64,000 nucleotides of DNA from Alphaproteobacteria bacterium (GCA_016869215.1 VGEP01000026.1:1-64000), one strand, 5' to 3'. Counted from the first letter of the stretch, positions 50,395 through 59,663 are shown. Translations and numbers: made by a program. The notes: generated by a model not told the origin, from the letters alone.

Positions 50395-52239
50395 TCACTC
50401 GACGGTCACTGACTTCGCGAGATTGCGCGGCTGATCCACGTCGGTGCCCATATTCACCGCCGTATGATAGGCGATGAGCTGAACCGGAATGGCATAGACA
50501 ATAGGCGTAACTGTGGTCGCCATGTCCGGCAGGACAAGCGTTTTGTGCGTCGGCAGCGACGTCTCCTGCGCGCCCTTGGGATCGGTGATCAGGATGATGC
50601 GGCCGCCGCGCGCGGCCACCTCCTGCATATTCGACACGGTCTTTTCGAACACGCCTTCGCGGCGCGCGCTCTTGTCGTAGGGCGCCACGATCACCACCGG
50701 CATGGACTCGTCGATCAGCGCGATCGGGCCGTGCTTGAGCTCGCCCGCGGCGTAGCCCTCGGCGTGGATGTAGGAGATTTCCTTGAGCTTGAGCGCGCCT
50801 TCCAGCGCGATCGGATAGGCCGTGCCGCGGCCGAGGTAGAGTACGTCCCGGCACCTCGCCAGGTCGCGCGCCAGCGCCTCGATCTCCGGCTCCAGCCGCA
50901 GCGCCTCGGAAATGTGCCGCGGCACCTCGATCAGCGCCCGCACCAGATTGCGCTCGTCCTCGGCCGTCAGCACGCCCCTGGCGCGGCCGGCCGCGATGGC
51001 GAGGCAGGCCAGCGCCGCAAGCTGGCAGGTGAATGCCTTGGTCGAGGCGACGCCGATTTCGGGACCGGCGAGCGTCGGCATGATGACGTCGCTTTCGCGC
51101 GCAATCGTGGACGTCGGCACGTTCACGATCGACAGCACGTGCTGCTTCTGCTCGCGTGCGTAGCGCAGCGTTGCGAGCGTGTCGGCGGTCTCGCCGGACT
51201 GCGAAACGAACACCGCGAGATTGCCCGGCGCAAACGGCGCCTCGCGGTAGCGGAATTCGGACGCCACGTCGATTTCGACCGGCAGCCGCGCAAACCGCTC
51301 GAACCAGTACTTGGCGACGAGTCCCGCGTAGTACGCCGTGCCGCAGGCTGACATCGACACGCGCTCGATCGACCTGAAATCGAACGGCAGCGTCATCGGC
51401 AGCGATACGCGTTCGCCCGCCATGTCGAGATAGTGCGCGAGCGTGTGGCCGACGACTTCTGGCTGTTCGTGGATTTCCTTCGCCATGAAATGGCGATGGT
51501 TGCCCTTGCCGACCAGGAACGCCGATGCATTCGATTTCTGCACCTGGCGCTCGACCTTGCGGTTCGCGGCGTCGTAAACCTGCACTCCATTGCGGGTCAG
51601 CACCGCCCAGTCGCCGTCCTCCAGATACGCTATCGTGTCCGTGAAAGGCGCAAGCGCGATGGCATCGGAGCCCAGATACATCTCGCCCTCGCCGTAGCCG
51701 ATGGCGAGCGGCGAGCCCTTGCGGGCACCGATCAGCAGGTCCTCTTCGCCGCCGAACAGGAAGGCCAGCGCGAACGCGCCGCGCAGCCGCGGCAGGGCCG
51801 CCTTCACGGCGTCCGCGGGCTTGAGGCCCTCCTTCATTCCCTGCGTGACGAGATGCGCCACCACCTCGGTGTCGGTATCGCTGGCGAACTTCGCGCCCTT
51901 GGCTTCGAGTTCGTCGCGCAGTTCCCGGAAGTTTTCGATGATGCCGTTGTGGACCACCGCGATGCGGTCGGTGGCGTGCGGATGGGCGTTACTCTCGGTC
52001 GGCTTACCGTGGGTTGCCCAGCGGGTGTGGCCGATGCCGATGGTGCCCGACAGCGGCTCCCTGGAAATCCGCAGTTCCAGATTGCGCAGCTTGCCCTCGG
52101 CCCGGCGCCGCGTCAGCGCGCCGGCTTCGAGCGTGGCGACCCCTGCCGAGTCGTACCCGCGGTACTCGAGCCGCTTGAGCGCATCGACGAGTTGCCCCGC
52201 CACCGGCTCACGGCCGAGTATTCCGACAATCCCGCACAA
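50395..52239 (-). CDS. glmS: glutamine--fructose-6-phosphate aminotransferase GlmS
   Basis: Makes glucosamine-6-phosphate from fructose-6-phosphate and glutamine, the first step to UDP-GlcNAc. The N-terminal glutaminase domain needs Cys as residue 2 (the nucleophile after Met removal); CGIVGILGREPVAGQ here starts right after a TTG, so TTG 52239 is the real start (614 aa). A GTG at 52251 would bury the Cys behind four extra residues. Other signatures: GIGHTRWATHG, HNGIIENF, and in the two SIS domains VSMSACGTAYYAGLVAKYW, VSQSGETADTLATLR, ASTKAFTCQLAAL and the C-terminal NLAKSVTVE. Lies downstream of glmU in the same direction. Confidence 0.97.
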   Translation of the reverse strand: MCGIVGILGREPVAGQLVDALKRLEYRGYDSAGVATLEAGALTRRRAEGKLRNLELRISREPLSGTIGIGHTRWATHGKPTESNAHPHATDRIAVVHNGIIENFRELRDELEAKGAKFASDTDTEVVAHLVTQGMKEGLKPADAVKAALPRLRGAFALAFLFGGEEDLLIGARKGSPLAIGYGEGEMYLGSDAIALAPFTDTIAYLEDGDWAVLTRNGVQVYDAANRKVERQVQKSNASAFLVGKGNHRHFMAKEIHEQPEVVGHTLAHYLDMAGERVSLPMTLPFDFRSIERVSMSACGTAYYAGLVAKYWFERFARLPVEIDVASEFRYREAPFAPGNLAVFVSQSGETADTLATLRYAREQKQHVLSIVNVPTSTIARESDVIMPTLAGPEIGVASTKAFTCQLAALACLAIAAGRARGVLTAEDERNLVRALIEVPRHISEALRLEPEIEALARDLARCRDVLYLGRGTAYPIALEGALKLKEISYIHAEGYAAGELKHGPIALIDESMPVVIVAPYDKSARREGVFEKTVSNMQEVAARGGRIILITDPKGAQETSLPTHKTLVLPDMATTVTPIVYAIPVQLIAYHTAVNMGTDVDQPRNLAKSVTVE

Positions 52240-52305
52240 GGCTGGCCCCACCCCTTCGCCGATACCGGCGCCGGCCGGATTTATGCCCCCGCGCCGGTTT
52301 CCGGA

Positions 52306-52334
52306 AAATCAAAATGCGTGTCTCGATGTGTCAA
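52306..52334 (-). promoter_or_regulatory. possible promoter upstream of glmS
   Basis: Read on the minus strand, TTGACA (52334-52329) is followed by 17 bases and TGATTT (52311-52306), in the 143-bp gap between glmU and glmS. The -35 is perfect and the -10 weak. It would give a transcript starting about 70 bases before the TTG start, allowing glmS to be expressed separately from glmU. Confidence 0.35.
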
Positions 52335-52382
52335 AATCTTGGTGACATGGTGACGAAGCGGTAACAACGATAAAACAGCCGC

Positions 52383-53735
52383 TTACGCCTTCTTATTCAC
52401 GAGAGACTTGAGGCTTTGCAGGCGCTGCGCCCAGCCCTCCTTCACCACCTGCCGGCCGCGGCCGAGCGCGAGCGCCCCAGAGGGGACGTTTTCCGTGATC
52501 ACCGAGCCAGACCCGACATAGGCTCCGTCGCCGACCGTGACCGGCGCCACCAGCGACGAATTCGATCCGATGAACGCGCCCGCGCCGATGTCGGTCCGGT
52601 GCTTGGCCGCCCCGTCGTAGTTGCAGGTGATGGTGCCCGCGCCGACGTTGGCGCCTGCGCCCACGCGCGCATCGCCGATGTAGGTCAGGTGATTGGCCTT
52701 GGCACCGGTCTCGATCGTCGCCTCTTTCACCTCGACGAAATTGCCGATGTGCACGTCGGCTTCGAGCTTTGCGCCCGGCCGCAGCCGCGCATAGGGGCCG
52801 ACGATGGCATTGCGGCCCACCTGCGCGCCCTGAAGGTGCGAGAACGAGCGGATGGTCGCACCGTCCTCGATCGTGACGCCCGGCCCGAACACGACATAGG
52901 GCTCGACCGTCACGTCCTGGCCGAATTTCGTGTCCACCGACAAATGGACGGTTTCCGGCGCCACCAGCGTGACGCCGGAGTCCATCGCGGCCTGTCGCAG
53001 CCGCTGCTGCATGACCGATTCCGCCGCCGCCAACTGCGCCTTGGTGTTGATGCCGCTCACCTCGTCCTCCGTGACTTCGAGCGCAACCGCGCGCAGATTC
53101 ATGCCGCGCGCGATGCCCACCGCGTCGGTCAGATAGTACTCGCGCTTTCGATTGTCGCAGCCGATCCGCTCCAGGACGGAGAGCGCGGTCGGTCCCGCGA
53201 GCGCCATCAGGCCGCCATTGCACAGGCCGATCGATAGCTGTTCGGAACTGGCGTCCGCCTCCTCGACGATGCTCAGGAGCGTATCGCCGTCCGTCACCAG
53301 GCGGCCATAGCCCTTCGGGTCCTTCGGACGGAAACCGAGCACAGCCACCGCGGCCCCTTCCGCGATCGCCCGGCGCAGTTTGCCGAGCGTGTCCGCGGAT
53401 ATCAGCGGCGTGTCGCCGAAGATCACCAACACCTCGTCGGCGCCGCGTGCGATGGCAGCCTTGGCGGCCAGCACCGCGTGCGCCGTGCCGCGCCGTTCCG
53501 CTTGCACGAAAATCTCGGCGTCCGGCAAAGCGCCTCGCGCGTCGGCGGCGGCGTCCTCGCGTCCTGGCCCGACCACCACCGCGGCGCGCGCGCCGCCCGC
53601 CGCACGGACCGCTGCGAGCACATGGCCAAGGAGCGTCCGGCCGGCCACGGCGTGCAGGACCTTGGGCCGCGACGAGCGCATGCGCGTGCCCTCTCCGGCC
53701 GCCAGCACGATGGCAAGGCAGGTCCGATCGCGCAT
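52383..53735 (-). CDS. glmU: bifunctional N-acetylglucosamine-1-phosphate uridylyltransferase/acetyltransferase GlmU
   Basis: Acetylates glucosamine-1-phosphate and joins it to UMP to form UDP-GlcNAc for peptidoglycan and lipid A. The N-terminal nucleotidyltransferase has [18 protein letters not shown] (start), FGDTPLI (Asp-metal) and GYGRLV; the C-terminal half is a left-handed beta-helix of hexapeptide repeats ([33 protein letters not shown]) with [13 protein letters not shown] and a catalytic His in KANHLTYIG. 450 aa from ATG 53735; a GTG at 53738 would add one residue. Upstream of glmS, 143 bp apart, and divergent from the SPOR-type protein gene. Confidence 0.97.
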   Translation of the reverse strand: MRDRTCLAIVLAAGEGTRMRSSRPKVLHAVAGRTLLGHVLAAVRAAGGARAAVVVGPGREDAAADARGALPDAEIFVQAERRGTAHAVLAAKAAIARGADEVLVIFGDTPLISADTLGKLRRAIAEGAAVAVLGFRPKDPKGYGRLVTDGDTLLSIVEEADASSEQLSIGLCNGGLMALAGPTALSVLERIGCDNRKREYYLTDAVGIARGMNLRAVALEVTEDEVSGINTKAQLAAAESVMQQRLRQAAMDSGVTLVAPETVHLSVDTKFGQDVTVEPYVVFGPGVTIEDGATIRSFSHLQGAQVGRNAIVGPYARLRPGAKLEADVHIGNFVEVKEATIETGAKANHLTYIGDARVGAGANVGAGTITCNYDGAAKHRTDIGAGAFIGSNSSLVAPVTVGDGAYVGSGSVITENVPSGALALGRGRQVVKEGWAQRLQSLKSLVNKKA

Positions 53736-53897
53736 CACGTCCGCCCGCTCATGGAATCTCCGCCTCGGTCGCGCTGGTCATAGCCGAGCGCCCTTAACGA
53801 AAAAAGGCCGCGCGTCGCTTGGCCGAACCCCGAGACGGGCGTCGCCGGGACGAATCTGTTAACGTTTTCAAGAGGGTGATTCGGACCGGCGAGCGGC

Positions 53898-54695
53898 ATG
53901 GCGGCAACCAAGACGACCATCGACCTGCGGGAATTTCGCCGCCTCGCGCTGTGGGGCGCGTCGGCCGCGGCCGCCGTGGCGATTCTGGTCTTTGCGCTGC
54001 TGAGCGCGCCGGATCGAAGCCGCACCGGCCACATGGCGGCCCAGAACGCGCCCAGCGCCAAATCCGGCGCACCCAAATCCATTGCCTCGAAGCCCGCGGC
54101 GCCTCAACCCCCGCAAGCCTTCGATGCGCAGGAGGGTGAACGCCTCGCGGCGACGGTACGCACGCTCACCGAAGACCGCGAGCGCCTGCTGGCCCGGATC
54201 GCCACCCTCGAACGGAATCTCGAAGACGTGACGGGCTCGATCGCGCGCGTCCAGAACCCGCCGCCTTCGCCAACCCCGGCCGATCCCCAGCCCGCGGTCG
54301 CAGCGCCCGACAGCGTACCGGCACCGCCGCCCGCCACATCGCCTGCCGCGCCGGCGGCCGCAGTGGCCATCCCGGCTCCGTCGCGCGAGACGCCGCAGCC
54401 GGCCGACGCGACGGCACCCGCCGAGTTCGGCATCGACATCGGGCGCGCCGCCACCGTCGAGGGGCTGCGCGCGCTTTGGACATCGGCCCGAAGCCGTCAT
54501 GCCGCGCAGCTCGAGGGGCTGCGGCCGGTCGTCTTTGTGCAGGAGGGCGACCGCCGCGGACGAAACGAATTGCGGCTGCTCGCGGGCCCGATCGCCAGCG
54601 CCGCAGCCGCCGCAAGACTATGCGCCGCGATCAGCGCCGCGGGCGCAGCCTGCCGCCCCGTGGTCTGGGACAACCAGCGCCTTGCCCTGAAATGA
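53898..54695 (+). CDS. membrane-anchored coiled-coil protein with SPOR-like C-terminus
   Basis: A 265-residue protein: a membrane helix at about 17-37, a coiled coil (GERLAATVRTLTEDRERLLARIATLERN, about 80-107 in the heptad region), a Pro/Ala-rich linker of about 60 residues, and a C-terminal domain of about 75 residues. The last domain (VVFVQEGDRRGRNELRLLAGPIA, then AAARLCAAISAAGAACRPVVW) fits the SPOR fold, which binds denuded peptidoglycan glycan at the septum. This suggests a cell-division or envelope role. It overlaps the next gene by 4 bases (ATGA). The specific family is not known to me. Confidence 0.65.
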   Translation: MAATKTTIDLREFRRLALWGASAAAAVAILVFALLSAPDRSRTGHMAAQNAPSAKSGAPKSIASKPAAPQPPQAFDAQEGERLAATVRTLTEDRERLLARIATLERNLEDVTGSIARVQNPPPSPTPADPQPAVAAPDSVPAPPPATSPAAPAAAVAIPAPSRETPQPADATAPAEFGIDIGRAATVEGLRALWTSARSRHAAQLEGLRPVVFVQEGDRRGRNELRLLAGPIASAAAAARLCAAISAAGAACRPVVWDNQRLALK

Positions 54696-55129
54696 GCGTC
54701 ACCGACGACGCCGCGCAACCCGCGCCGGACTCCGCTCCTCCACCTCCTCGCGCGGTGCCGCTGTTCCGCCCCAGCACGCGGCAATTTGCGGTGCTCTCCG
54801 CCCTTGCGCTGGCTGCGGTCGGCTGCGGCTTCTATCTGCGCAATGGCGTACTGGGCGACGCCACCGTGGCCGCGGCTTGTGCGAGCGCGGGCGGCGGCTG
54901 GATCTGCACAATCCGCGATGCGACCGTAGCAGCCATTGCGCCCTCGGCGTTCGGGTTCGCCGCGCTTCTTTCGGCACTGCTCGGCGTCTGGCGACCGTCG
55001 CTCGCGCTCTGCGCGCTGGCGCTGATCTCAGGCGGACTCGGGATTGTGCTCTACAACGTCGGACTGTCGGCGCTGGCCGTCGCCGTGCTGACGCTCAGCC
55101 TGGCGCGGCCCTCGGGCGCAGCAGCGTAA
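54692..55129 (+). CDS. small integral membrane protein, unknown (145 aa)
   Basis: Contains a Pro-rich N-terminal tail (PAPDSAPPPPRAVPLF) and four hydrophobic segments: about 33-49, 75-95, 99-115 and 120-140. A Cys-Gly-rich loop (CASAGGGWICTIRD) between the first two may be periplasmic. No recognised domain. Coupled to the SPOR-like gene by ATGA overlap. Its last 35 bases overlap the 3' end of the convergent GH17 gene, an unusual 3'-3' overlap that constrains both coding ends. Confidence 0.6.
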   Translation: MSVTDDAAQPAPDSAPPPPRAVPLFRPSTRQFAVLSALALAAVGCGFYLRNGVLGDATVAAACASAGGGWICTIRDATVAAIAPSAFGFAALLSALLGVWRPSLALCALALISGGLGIVLYNVGLSALAVAVLTLSLARPSGAAA

Positions 55130-56699
55130 GCGCGAGCAGCAGCAGCGCGCCGCAGAACCACATCGCCTGCCAGTTGGCCATGTCCTCGTTCCAGGCGATG
55201 GCGGCCGCGCATGCGAGCAACAGCACCGCGGACACGGTTTCCGCCGCGGGCCGCGCGCCCACGGACCGCGGAGACGACAACACCAGCAGGGCGAACGGAA
55301 TGGCGGCCGCGGTCAGGGACGCAAACGGGAAGTCCCGAAGCACAGGATCGAACGCGAGCCCGAGCGCGGCCTGCAGCGCCATGACGGTGACCGCGATCGC
55401 AATCAGGCCGAGCGTCAGCGCCAGCGGACTTTGCGGCCGCGTCTCCACGGGTCCCAGCACCTGCGAAAAATCCGGACACGCAAGACGCGATGCCATGGCG
55501 GCAGAGCCTGCGAGCGCAGCCGCGACCGCGAGCATGGCGAACACAAGAGAACCAAGCCAGCCGGTCCAGCCGAAGCTCTCCACGATCATTGCCTCGGCGA
55601 TCCAGCCCGCCAGCAACCCGGCGGTCAGCGCGTTGAGCGCGACAGCGCCCCACGCCGGCAGCCCCGGCGCGTTTTCTCCGCGGCCCGCCCCGGCGAGACC
55701 TGCCAGAAAAACCAGCGCCGCCATCGCGACGCCGCCTGCCGCCTGCCAAGGCCAGTGCGGCCGGTTCGTGACCGAGCTTCCCCAGGCGAACTTCCGTTCG
55801 CGCCCGGCGCCGCCCAGCAGTCCCCAATGTCCCCCGGCGGAGCCCTCGATTGCGCGCCGCCAAGGCTGGTCGTAGGCCTCGCGCACGTTGATGTTGAAGG
55901 TCTCGCGTTTGCCCAGAACGACCGCCTCGTGCAGAAAGCGCGCATGGTTTGCCGGCGACGGCAACGCAGCCCCGCGCATGCGCCCCGCGCTCGGCCAGCC
56001 GATCTCGCCGATCATGACCTCCTTGCCGATGAACACCGCCGCCACCTGCTTGCGGATCGCGGCAACGTGCGACGCCGCCGCTTCCGCCGCCACCGGGCTG
56101 CGCTCCCGGTACGGCAGGGTATGCACGGTCACGAAGTCGACCGCAGCTGCAAGCCCGGGATGCCTGAGCCATACCTCCCAGGTGTCGGCGTAAGTGACCG
56201 GCATCGGAACGCGCGCCTTGACGGTGCGGATCATGCCCGCCAGCGCGTCGGGTGCGATTTCGCCGCGCGACAGCGCCTCGCTGCCGACGACGACCGACCG
56301 CACAGTGTCGGGGAACCGGCGTGCAATCCCGCTGCCGACTTCGATCTGGTAACGCGTGCGTTCGGCGTCGCCGCTGACCGACAGGCCGAGCATCACCTTC
56401 AGGCCGAACTTGCGGGCGATATCGGGCACGCGGTCGAGGCCGTGCTCGACCGAATAAGTGCGCACGCATTCGGTCAGCTTCGAGAGCTCCGCCAGGTCCT
56501 CTTCGATTTGCCCGGACTCGAGCCGCGCCGCCGGGTTAAGCGCCGACTGCGTGCCGCGGAACGGCACGTAGGAAACGCACGGCAGTTTGTCGCCGACATT
56601 GATCGGCAGCGCCGGCATCTCCACCGGAACGCCCATTCGCCACCACGCCGCGACAACCGCCGCGGCCACCAATGTGAACAGACTGACAGCTTTGAGCAT
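55095..56699 (-). CDS. GH17-type beta-glucan enzyme with C-terminal membrane domain (NdvC-like)
   Basis: A 534-residue protein. The N-terminal half, after one membrane helix, is a glycoside hydrolase family 17 barrel: VVVGSEALSRG holds the acid/base Glu (E141) and MIGEIGWPSAG the nucleophile Glu (E232). The C-terminal half has about eight hydrophobic helices. This arrangement matches proteins called beta-(1-6)-glucan synthase (ndvC) in Bradyrhizobium, which remodel cyclic beta-(1-3),(1-6)-glucans by transglycosylation. The start is uncertain: ATG 56699 or TTG 56750 (551 aa). The small exported protein encoded on the other side (56916) may be its partner. Confidence 0.8.
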   Translation of the reverse strand: MLKAVSLFTLVAAAVVAAWWRMGVPVEMPALPINVGDKLPCVSYVPFRGTQSALNPAARLESGQIEEDLAELSKLTECVRTYSVEHGLDRVPDIARKFGLKVMLGLSVSGDAERTRYQIEVGSGIARRFPDTVRSVVVGSEALSRGEIAPDALAGMIRTVKARVPMPVTYADTWEVWLRHPGLAAAVDFVTVHTLPYRERSPVAAEAAASHVAAIRKQVAAVFIGKEVMIGEIGWPSAGRMRGAALPSPANHARFLHEAVVLGKRETFNINVREAYDQPWRRAIEGSAGGHWGLLGGAGRERKFAWGSSVTNRPHWPWQAAGGVAMAALVFLAGLAGAGRGENAPGLPAWGAVALNALTAGLLAGWIAEAMIVESFGWTGWLGSLVFAMLAVAAALAGSAAMASRLACPDFSQVLGPVETRPQSPLALTLGLIAIAVTVMALQAALGLAFDPVLRDFPFASLTAAAIPFALLVLSSPRSVGARPAAETVSAVLLLACAAAIAWNEDMANWQAMWFCGALLLLALTLLRPRAAPG

Positions 56700-56915
56700 C
56701 CGCCAACCGGTGTCGCGACGGCCCTTGGCAATCGACTCGCGCCGCTGCAAGCTTGCGCCAGTTTAAACAAGATTGCGATGGCGGCTGGACAAAGCCCGCT
56801 GGTTCGGCCATTCCAGCAATGTCGGAGACGCGCCGTAAACAGCAGCCATTTCGGAATCCCAATTCGTTTCACAACGTCGGCGTCGGCCGATGCCACGTCG
56901 AGTATCGGTGCGGTC

Positions 56916-57377
56916 ATGTCACTTAACCTGCGTATCCTGGTCCCCGCTGTTTGCGCCGTCATGCTGACGCTCACGGCCGCCCCGGCCCTTGCGCAGGCCG
57001 GGAACGGCAAGACCGCCGAAACCGCCGCACAAGAATCCGCGCGTCCTACGGACGAGCTTGCCGAGGCCGCGCGTGTGGTCAACGGACCTGCCGGCAATCC
57101 CGAATGCGTGTGGATCGGCCGGCGCGTGGTCGCCGCGCTCACGCGCGACGACACCGAAAACGCGTTCCGGCACCTCGAACTCTACGACCGTTTCGGCTGC
57201 CCCGGACCGCACATCCAGGCGTCGTTCCGCTGCGTGATCCGGCAGGGCGCCGCCGAACCGAACGCGCAACAGGCGCTCAACGGCCGCGTCCACGCCTGTT
57301 GGCTCAACCCGTCGGCGCCGCAGGCCTCCGCGGCCGCCGCCGCTCCGCCTGCATCGACGGGCAGCGCCAGCCGTTAG
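56916..57377 (+). CDS. small exported protein, beta-glucan-associated type
   Basis: A 153-residue secreted protein. Residues 1-27 are a signal peptide (LRILVPAVCAVMLTLTAAPALAQA), then a mature part with three Cys and the segments ECVWIGRRVVAALTRDD, AFRHLELYDRFGCPGPHIQASFRC and ARVHACW-like NGRVHACWLN. I recall the same pattern from Bradyrhizobium proteins annotated as beta-1-3,beta-1-6-glucan biosynthesis protein. The last 20 residues are Ala/Pro/Ser-rich. It diverges from the GH17 gene by about 215 bp, which supports a link, but no activity can be read from the sequence. Confidence 0.7.
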   Translation: MSLNLRILVPAVCAVMLTLTAAPALAQAGNGKTAETAAQESARPTDELAEAARVVNGPAGNPECVWIGRRVVAALTRDDTENAFRHLELYDRFGCPGPHIQASFRCVIRQGAAEPNAQQALNGRVHACWLNPSAPQASAAAAAPPASTGSASR

Positions 57378-57390
57378 CGATCGGCCCCGC

Positions 57391-58557
57391 TCAGTCCCGC
57401 AACGCCGTCTCGACCAGCCTCACCCAGTAGGACGTCCCGACCGGGATGACCTCGTCGTTGAAGTCGTAGGCCGGGTGATGCAGGCCCGCGGTGTCGCCGT
57501 TGCCGACGAAGATGAAGGCGCCGGGCCGCGCCTCCAGCATGAACGAAAAATCTTCGGCGCCCATCACCGGAGGGGCCGCGGTGTCGACGCGGTCCTTGCC
57601 CACCACCTCGGCCGCAATCGACGCGGCGAACGCGGTCTGCTTGTCGTGGTTGCGCGTCACCGGGTAATCGCGCTTGTAGGTCAGCGTGGCCTTGGCGCCG
57701 TAGAGCTTGGCGGTCCCCTCCACCACCTCGCGCAACCGCTTCTCGACCAGATCGCGCGTCTCCGGCGTCAGGCTGCGCGCCGTGCCGCGCAGCTGCGCGG
57801 TCTGCGGAATGATGTTGTCGGCGGTCCCGGCGTGGAACTGGGTGATCGTAATGACGCTGGACTCCAGCGGATCGACGTTGCGTGCGACGATCGATTGAAT
57901 CTGATTGATGAGCTGCGCGCCCACCAACACGGTGTCGACGCAAGTGTGCGGCCGCGCGGCGTGACCGCCGAGCCCTTCGAGGTCGATGTAGATGCGGTCG
58001 GCCGCCGCCATCATCGGGCCGGGCCGGATCGCGAAATCGCCGACCGGGAAACCGGGATAGTTGTGCATCCCGTAGACCTCCTCGATGGCGAAGCGGTCCA
58101 TCAGCCCTTCCTTGACCATCTCGCGCGCGCCGCCGCCGCCTTCCTCGGCCGGCTGAAAGATCACGACAGCCGTGCCGGAGAAGTTGCGCGTCTCGGCAAG
58201 GTACTTCGCAGCGCCAAGGAGCATTGCCGTGTGCCCGTCGTGGCCGCAGGCGTGCATCTTGCCCGGCACCGTCGACTGGTATGGCGCGCCGGTTTCTTCC
58301 TTGATCGGCAGTGCGTCCATGTCGGCGCGCAGCCCGATGGTGCGCGTCGCCTGGCCGCGCTTGCCCTTGATCACGCCGACCACGCCGGTACGGCCGATGC
58401 CTGCGACCACCTGATCGCAGCCGAAGGCCTTGAGCTTCTCGGCCACGACGCCGGCCGTGCGGTCCACGTCGAACATCAGCTCGGGATGGCGGTGGATGTC
58501 CCGCCGCCACTCGGCGATTTCGGGATGCAGGTCGGCGACGCGATTGACGATCGGCAT
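57391..58557 (-). CDS. M20D amidohydrolase (hippurate hydrolase / HipO-like)
   Basis: A 388-residue metal-dependent amidohydrolase. Typical M20D features: WRRDIHRHPELMFD at the start, GLRADMDALPIKEETG, the metal cysteine/histidine loop KMHACGHDGHTAML (about 94-107), QPAEEGGGGAREMV with the catalytic Glu, YGMHNYPGFPVG, and HAARPHTCVD in the dimer domain. The group splits N-acyl or aryl-amide bonds (hippurate, indole-acetyl-amino acids). ATG 58557 has the strong site GAGGAGAAATCC. A single gene convergent to the small exported protein gene. Confidence 0.92.
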   Translation of the reverse strand: MPIVNRVADLHPEIAEWRRDIHRHPELMFDVDRTAGVVAEKLKAFGCDQVVAGIGRTGVVGVIKGKRGQATRTIGLRADMDALPIKEETGAPYQSTVPGKMHACGHDGHTAMLLGAAKYLAETRNFSGTAVVIFQPAEEGGGGAREMVKEGLMDRFAIEEVYGMHNYPGFPVGDFAIRPGPMMAAADRIYIDLEGLGGHAARPHTCVDTVLVGAQLINQIQSIVARNVDPLESSVITITQFHAGTADNIIPQTAQLRGTARSLTPETRDLVEKRLREVVEGTAKLYGAKATLTYKRDYPVTRNHDKQTAFAASIAAEVVGKDRVDTAAPPVMGAEDFSFMLEARPGAFIFVGNGDTAGLHHPAYDFNDEVIPVGTSYWVRLVETALRD

Positions 58558-58693
58558 GGATTTCTCCTCGGAGCGCTGGCCGCGCCCGAACACGTCTTCC
58601 CGGCCCGGATGGCCTAGCAAATCGAAGCGCCAAGGCGAGGTCAACCGCGCCCGGCCCCGGCACGCGAAGGACACGCAAACTTGCGATTTTAGC

Positions 58694-58721
58694 TTGGAAT
58701 GCCCCGCCCCATGGCCTAGAT
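58694..58721 (+). promoter_or_regulatory. promoter of tRNA-Lys
   Basis: TTGGAA at 58694-58699 and CTAGAT at 58716-58721, 16 bases apart, end 12 bases before the tRNA. The -35 (CTTGGAA with its preceding C) and -10 fit alphaproteobacterial housekeeping promoters. A start about 7 bases after the -10 would leave a very short leader. Confidence 0.5.
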
Positions 58722-58733
58722 GTGCGGCCGGCC

Positions 58734-58808
58734 GGGCGCGTAGCTCAGTGGTAGAGCAACTGACTTTTAATCAGTAGGTCGATGGTTCGATCCCATCCGC
58801 GCTCACCA
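58734..58808 (+). tRNA. tRNA-Lys(UUU), CCA encoded
   Basis: Complete cloverleaf of 75 bases: acceptor GGGCGCG pairs with CGCGCTC (one G-U pair), discriminator A and encoded CCA at the end; D-arm TAGCTCAGTGGTAGAGCA; anticodon stem ACTGA/TCAGT with loop CTTTTAA, anticodon TTT at 58766-58768; T-arm ATGGTTCGATCCCAT. It decodes AAA (and AAG by wobble). This is the only intact tRNA in the window. Confidence 0.97.
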
Positions 58809-58865
58809 GCCGCATTCGGCCGCGTGGGCCCGCAAGGCCCGATTGGCCCCCCAAGAGACAGCCCC

Positions 58866-59066
58866 TCAATCCGGCGGAGGCCGGCGCCGGTCGCGGAACC
58901 GCCGCCGCGCCGCGCGCGGCTGCCAGCGCCAGACGGCGACTGCGACGATGGCGAGCGACAGCGTGAGATAGCGCATCGCGGCCTCGCCCGAATGGAGCTG
59001 GCCGACGAGCCCGTACAGCCAGAGCGCCGCCAAGAGCGCCAGAAGAGCAACGGTTCCCAAATGCAT
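58866..59066 (-). CDS. small membrane protein, unknown (66 aa)
   Basis: Two hydrophobic segments (about residues 3-21 and 32-47) around a short loop with QLHSGEAAMRY, then a very basic tail (RRRFRDRRRPPPD). No motif is recognised and the ATG at 59066 lacks a clear ribosome binding site, so it could be spurious. It starts downstream of tRNA-Lys in the opposite direction. The two-helix-plus-basic-tail shape is common in real small inner-membrane proteins. Confidence 0.4.
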   Translation of the reverse strand: MHLGTVALLALLAALWLYGLVGQLHSGEAAMRYLTLSLAIVAVAVWRWQPRAARRRFRDRRRPPPD

Positions 59067-59437
59067 CGGTCGCACGCCACGTCCGCAACAGCTACGCACT
59101 CCTACCAGCGCCGCCCGCGGGCGGCAGGCCGATCGGGGCTTAACGTTACCCACTCCTGTGTGGCCGCCGCCGCGAATTCGATCAATGCAACTTTGGTGGC
59201 GTGCGGCGGCGATGCCGCAGGTCGGGTCCCTCTCGGATCGCCGCGTCGCCACACTCGGATTCCAAATTCCGAATCCCGCCAAAGCGTTGGGGCGATTCGC
59301 TCAGGCTTTGGATCGTGCGGCCGGTCACCGGAGTTTCATGGTTCGGTCCAGCTTAGGCCACAGAATCCGTGCAACGTCCGCGTGACGAGGGACGACGCTC
59401 CGGCCCGGCGCGCCGGTCAGCAGACAGGAGGACGAGC
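59067..59437. other. 371-bp region without a supported gene
   Basis: No frame on either strand has codon-use or homology support. The region is less regular than its surroundings and includes a small inverted repeat GGATT...AATCC (around 59257-59276, GGATTCCAAATTCCGAATCC). Its right end holds the ribosome binding site of the zinc-ribbon gene (AGGAGG at about 59425). Nothing else is seen. Confidence 0.5.
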
Positions 59438-59641
59438 ATGTCATTGCAAAATGCTACGCCCGCTTTGTTCGCGTTCGCCCGTTATTTCACGCGCCCGTTC
59501 TGCCCCCATTGCGGCAGCGAACAGATGGTCCCGGAGAGCAGCGAATTTGCCGGCCGGGGCCGCGTGCGCCACGCTTGGCACTGCGACGACTGCGGGCAGG
59601 ACTTCTGCACCGACGTCGAACTGGGCAATGTGACGGTCTGA
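59438..59641 (+). CDS. small zinc-ribbon protein (67 aa)
   Basis: A compact protein with a zinc ribbon: CPHCGSEQMVPESSEF (about residues 22-37, first CxxC) and HCDDCGQDFCTDVE (second CxxC, about 49-62) ending GNVTV. The first 21 residues are aromatic and basic (LFAFARYFTRPF). Similar zinc-ribbon proteins occur as small regulators or ribosome-associated factors, but I cannot name a family. It is supported by the strong ribosome binding site ACAGGAGG ahead of ATG 59438. A possible hairpin follows. Confidence 0.7.
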   Translation: MSLQNATPALFAFARYFTRPFCPHCGSEQMVPESSEFAGRGRVRHAWHCDDCGQDFCTDVELGNVTV

Positions 59642-59663
59642 CGGCGAATTGAGCCGACCTGCA

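Noticed and set aside
58798-58860. GGGCCCGC...GGCCC hairpin after tRNA-Lys as a terminator
   Set aside because: The stem is irregular and no T-run follows, so it is not strong enough to call.
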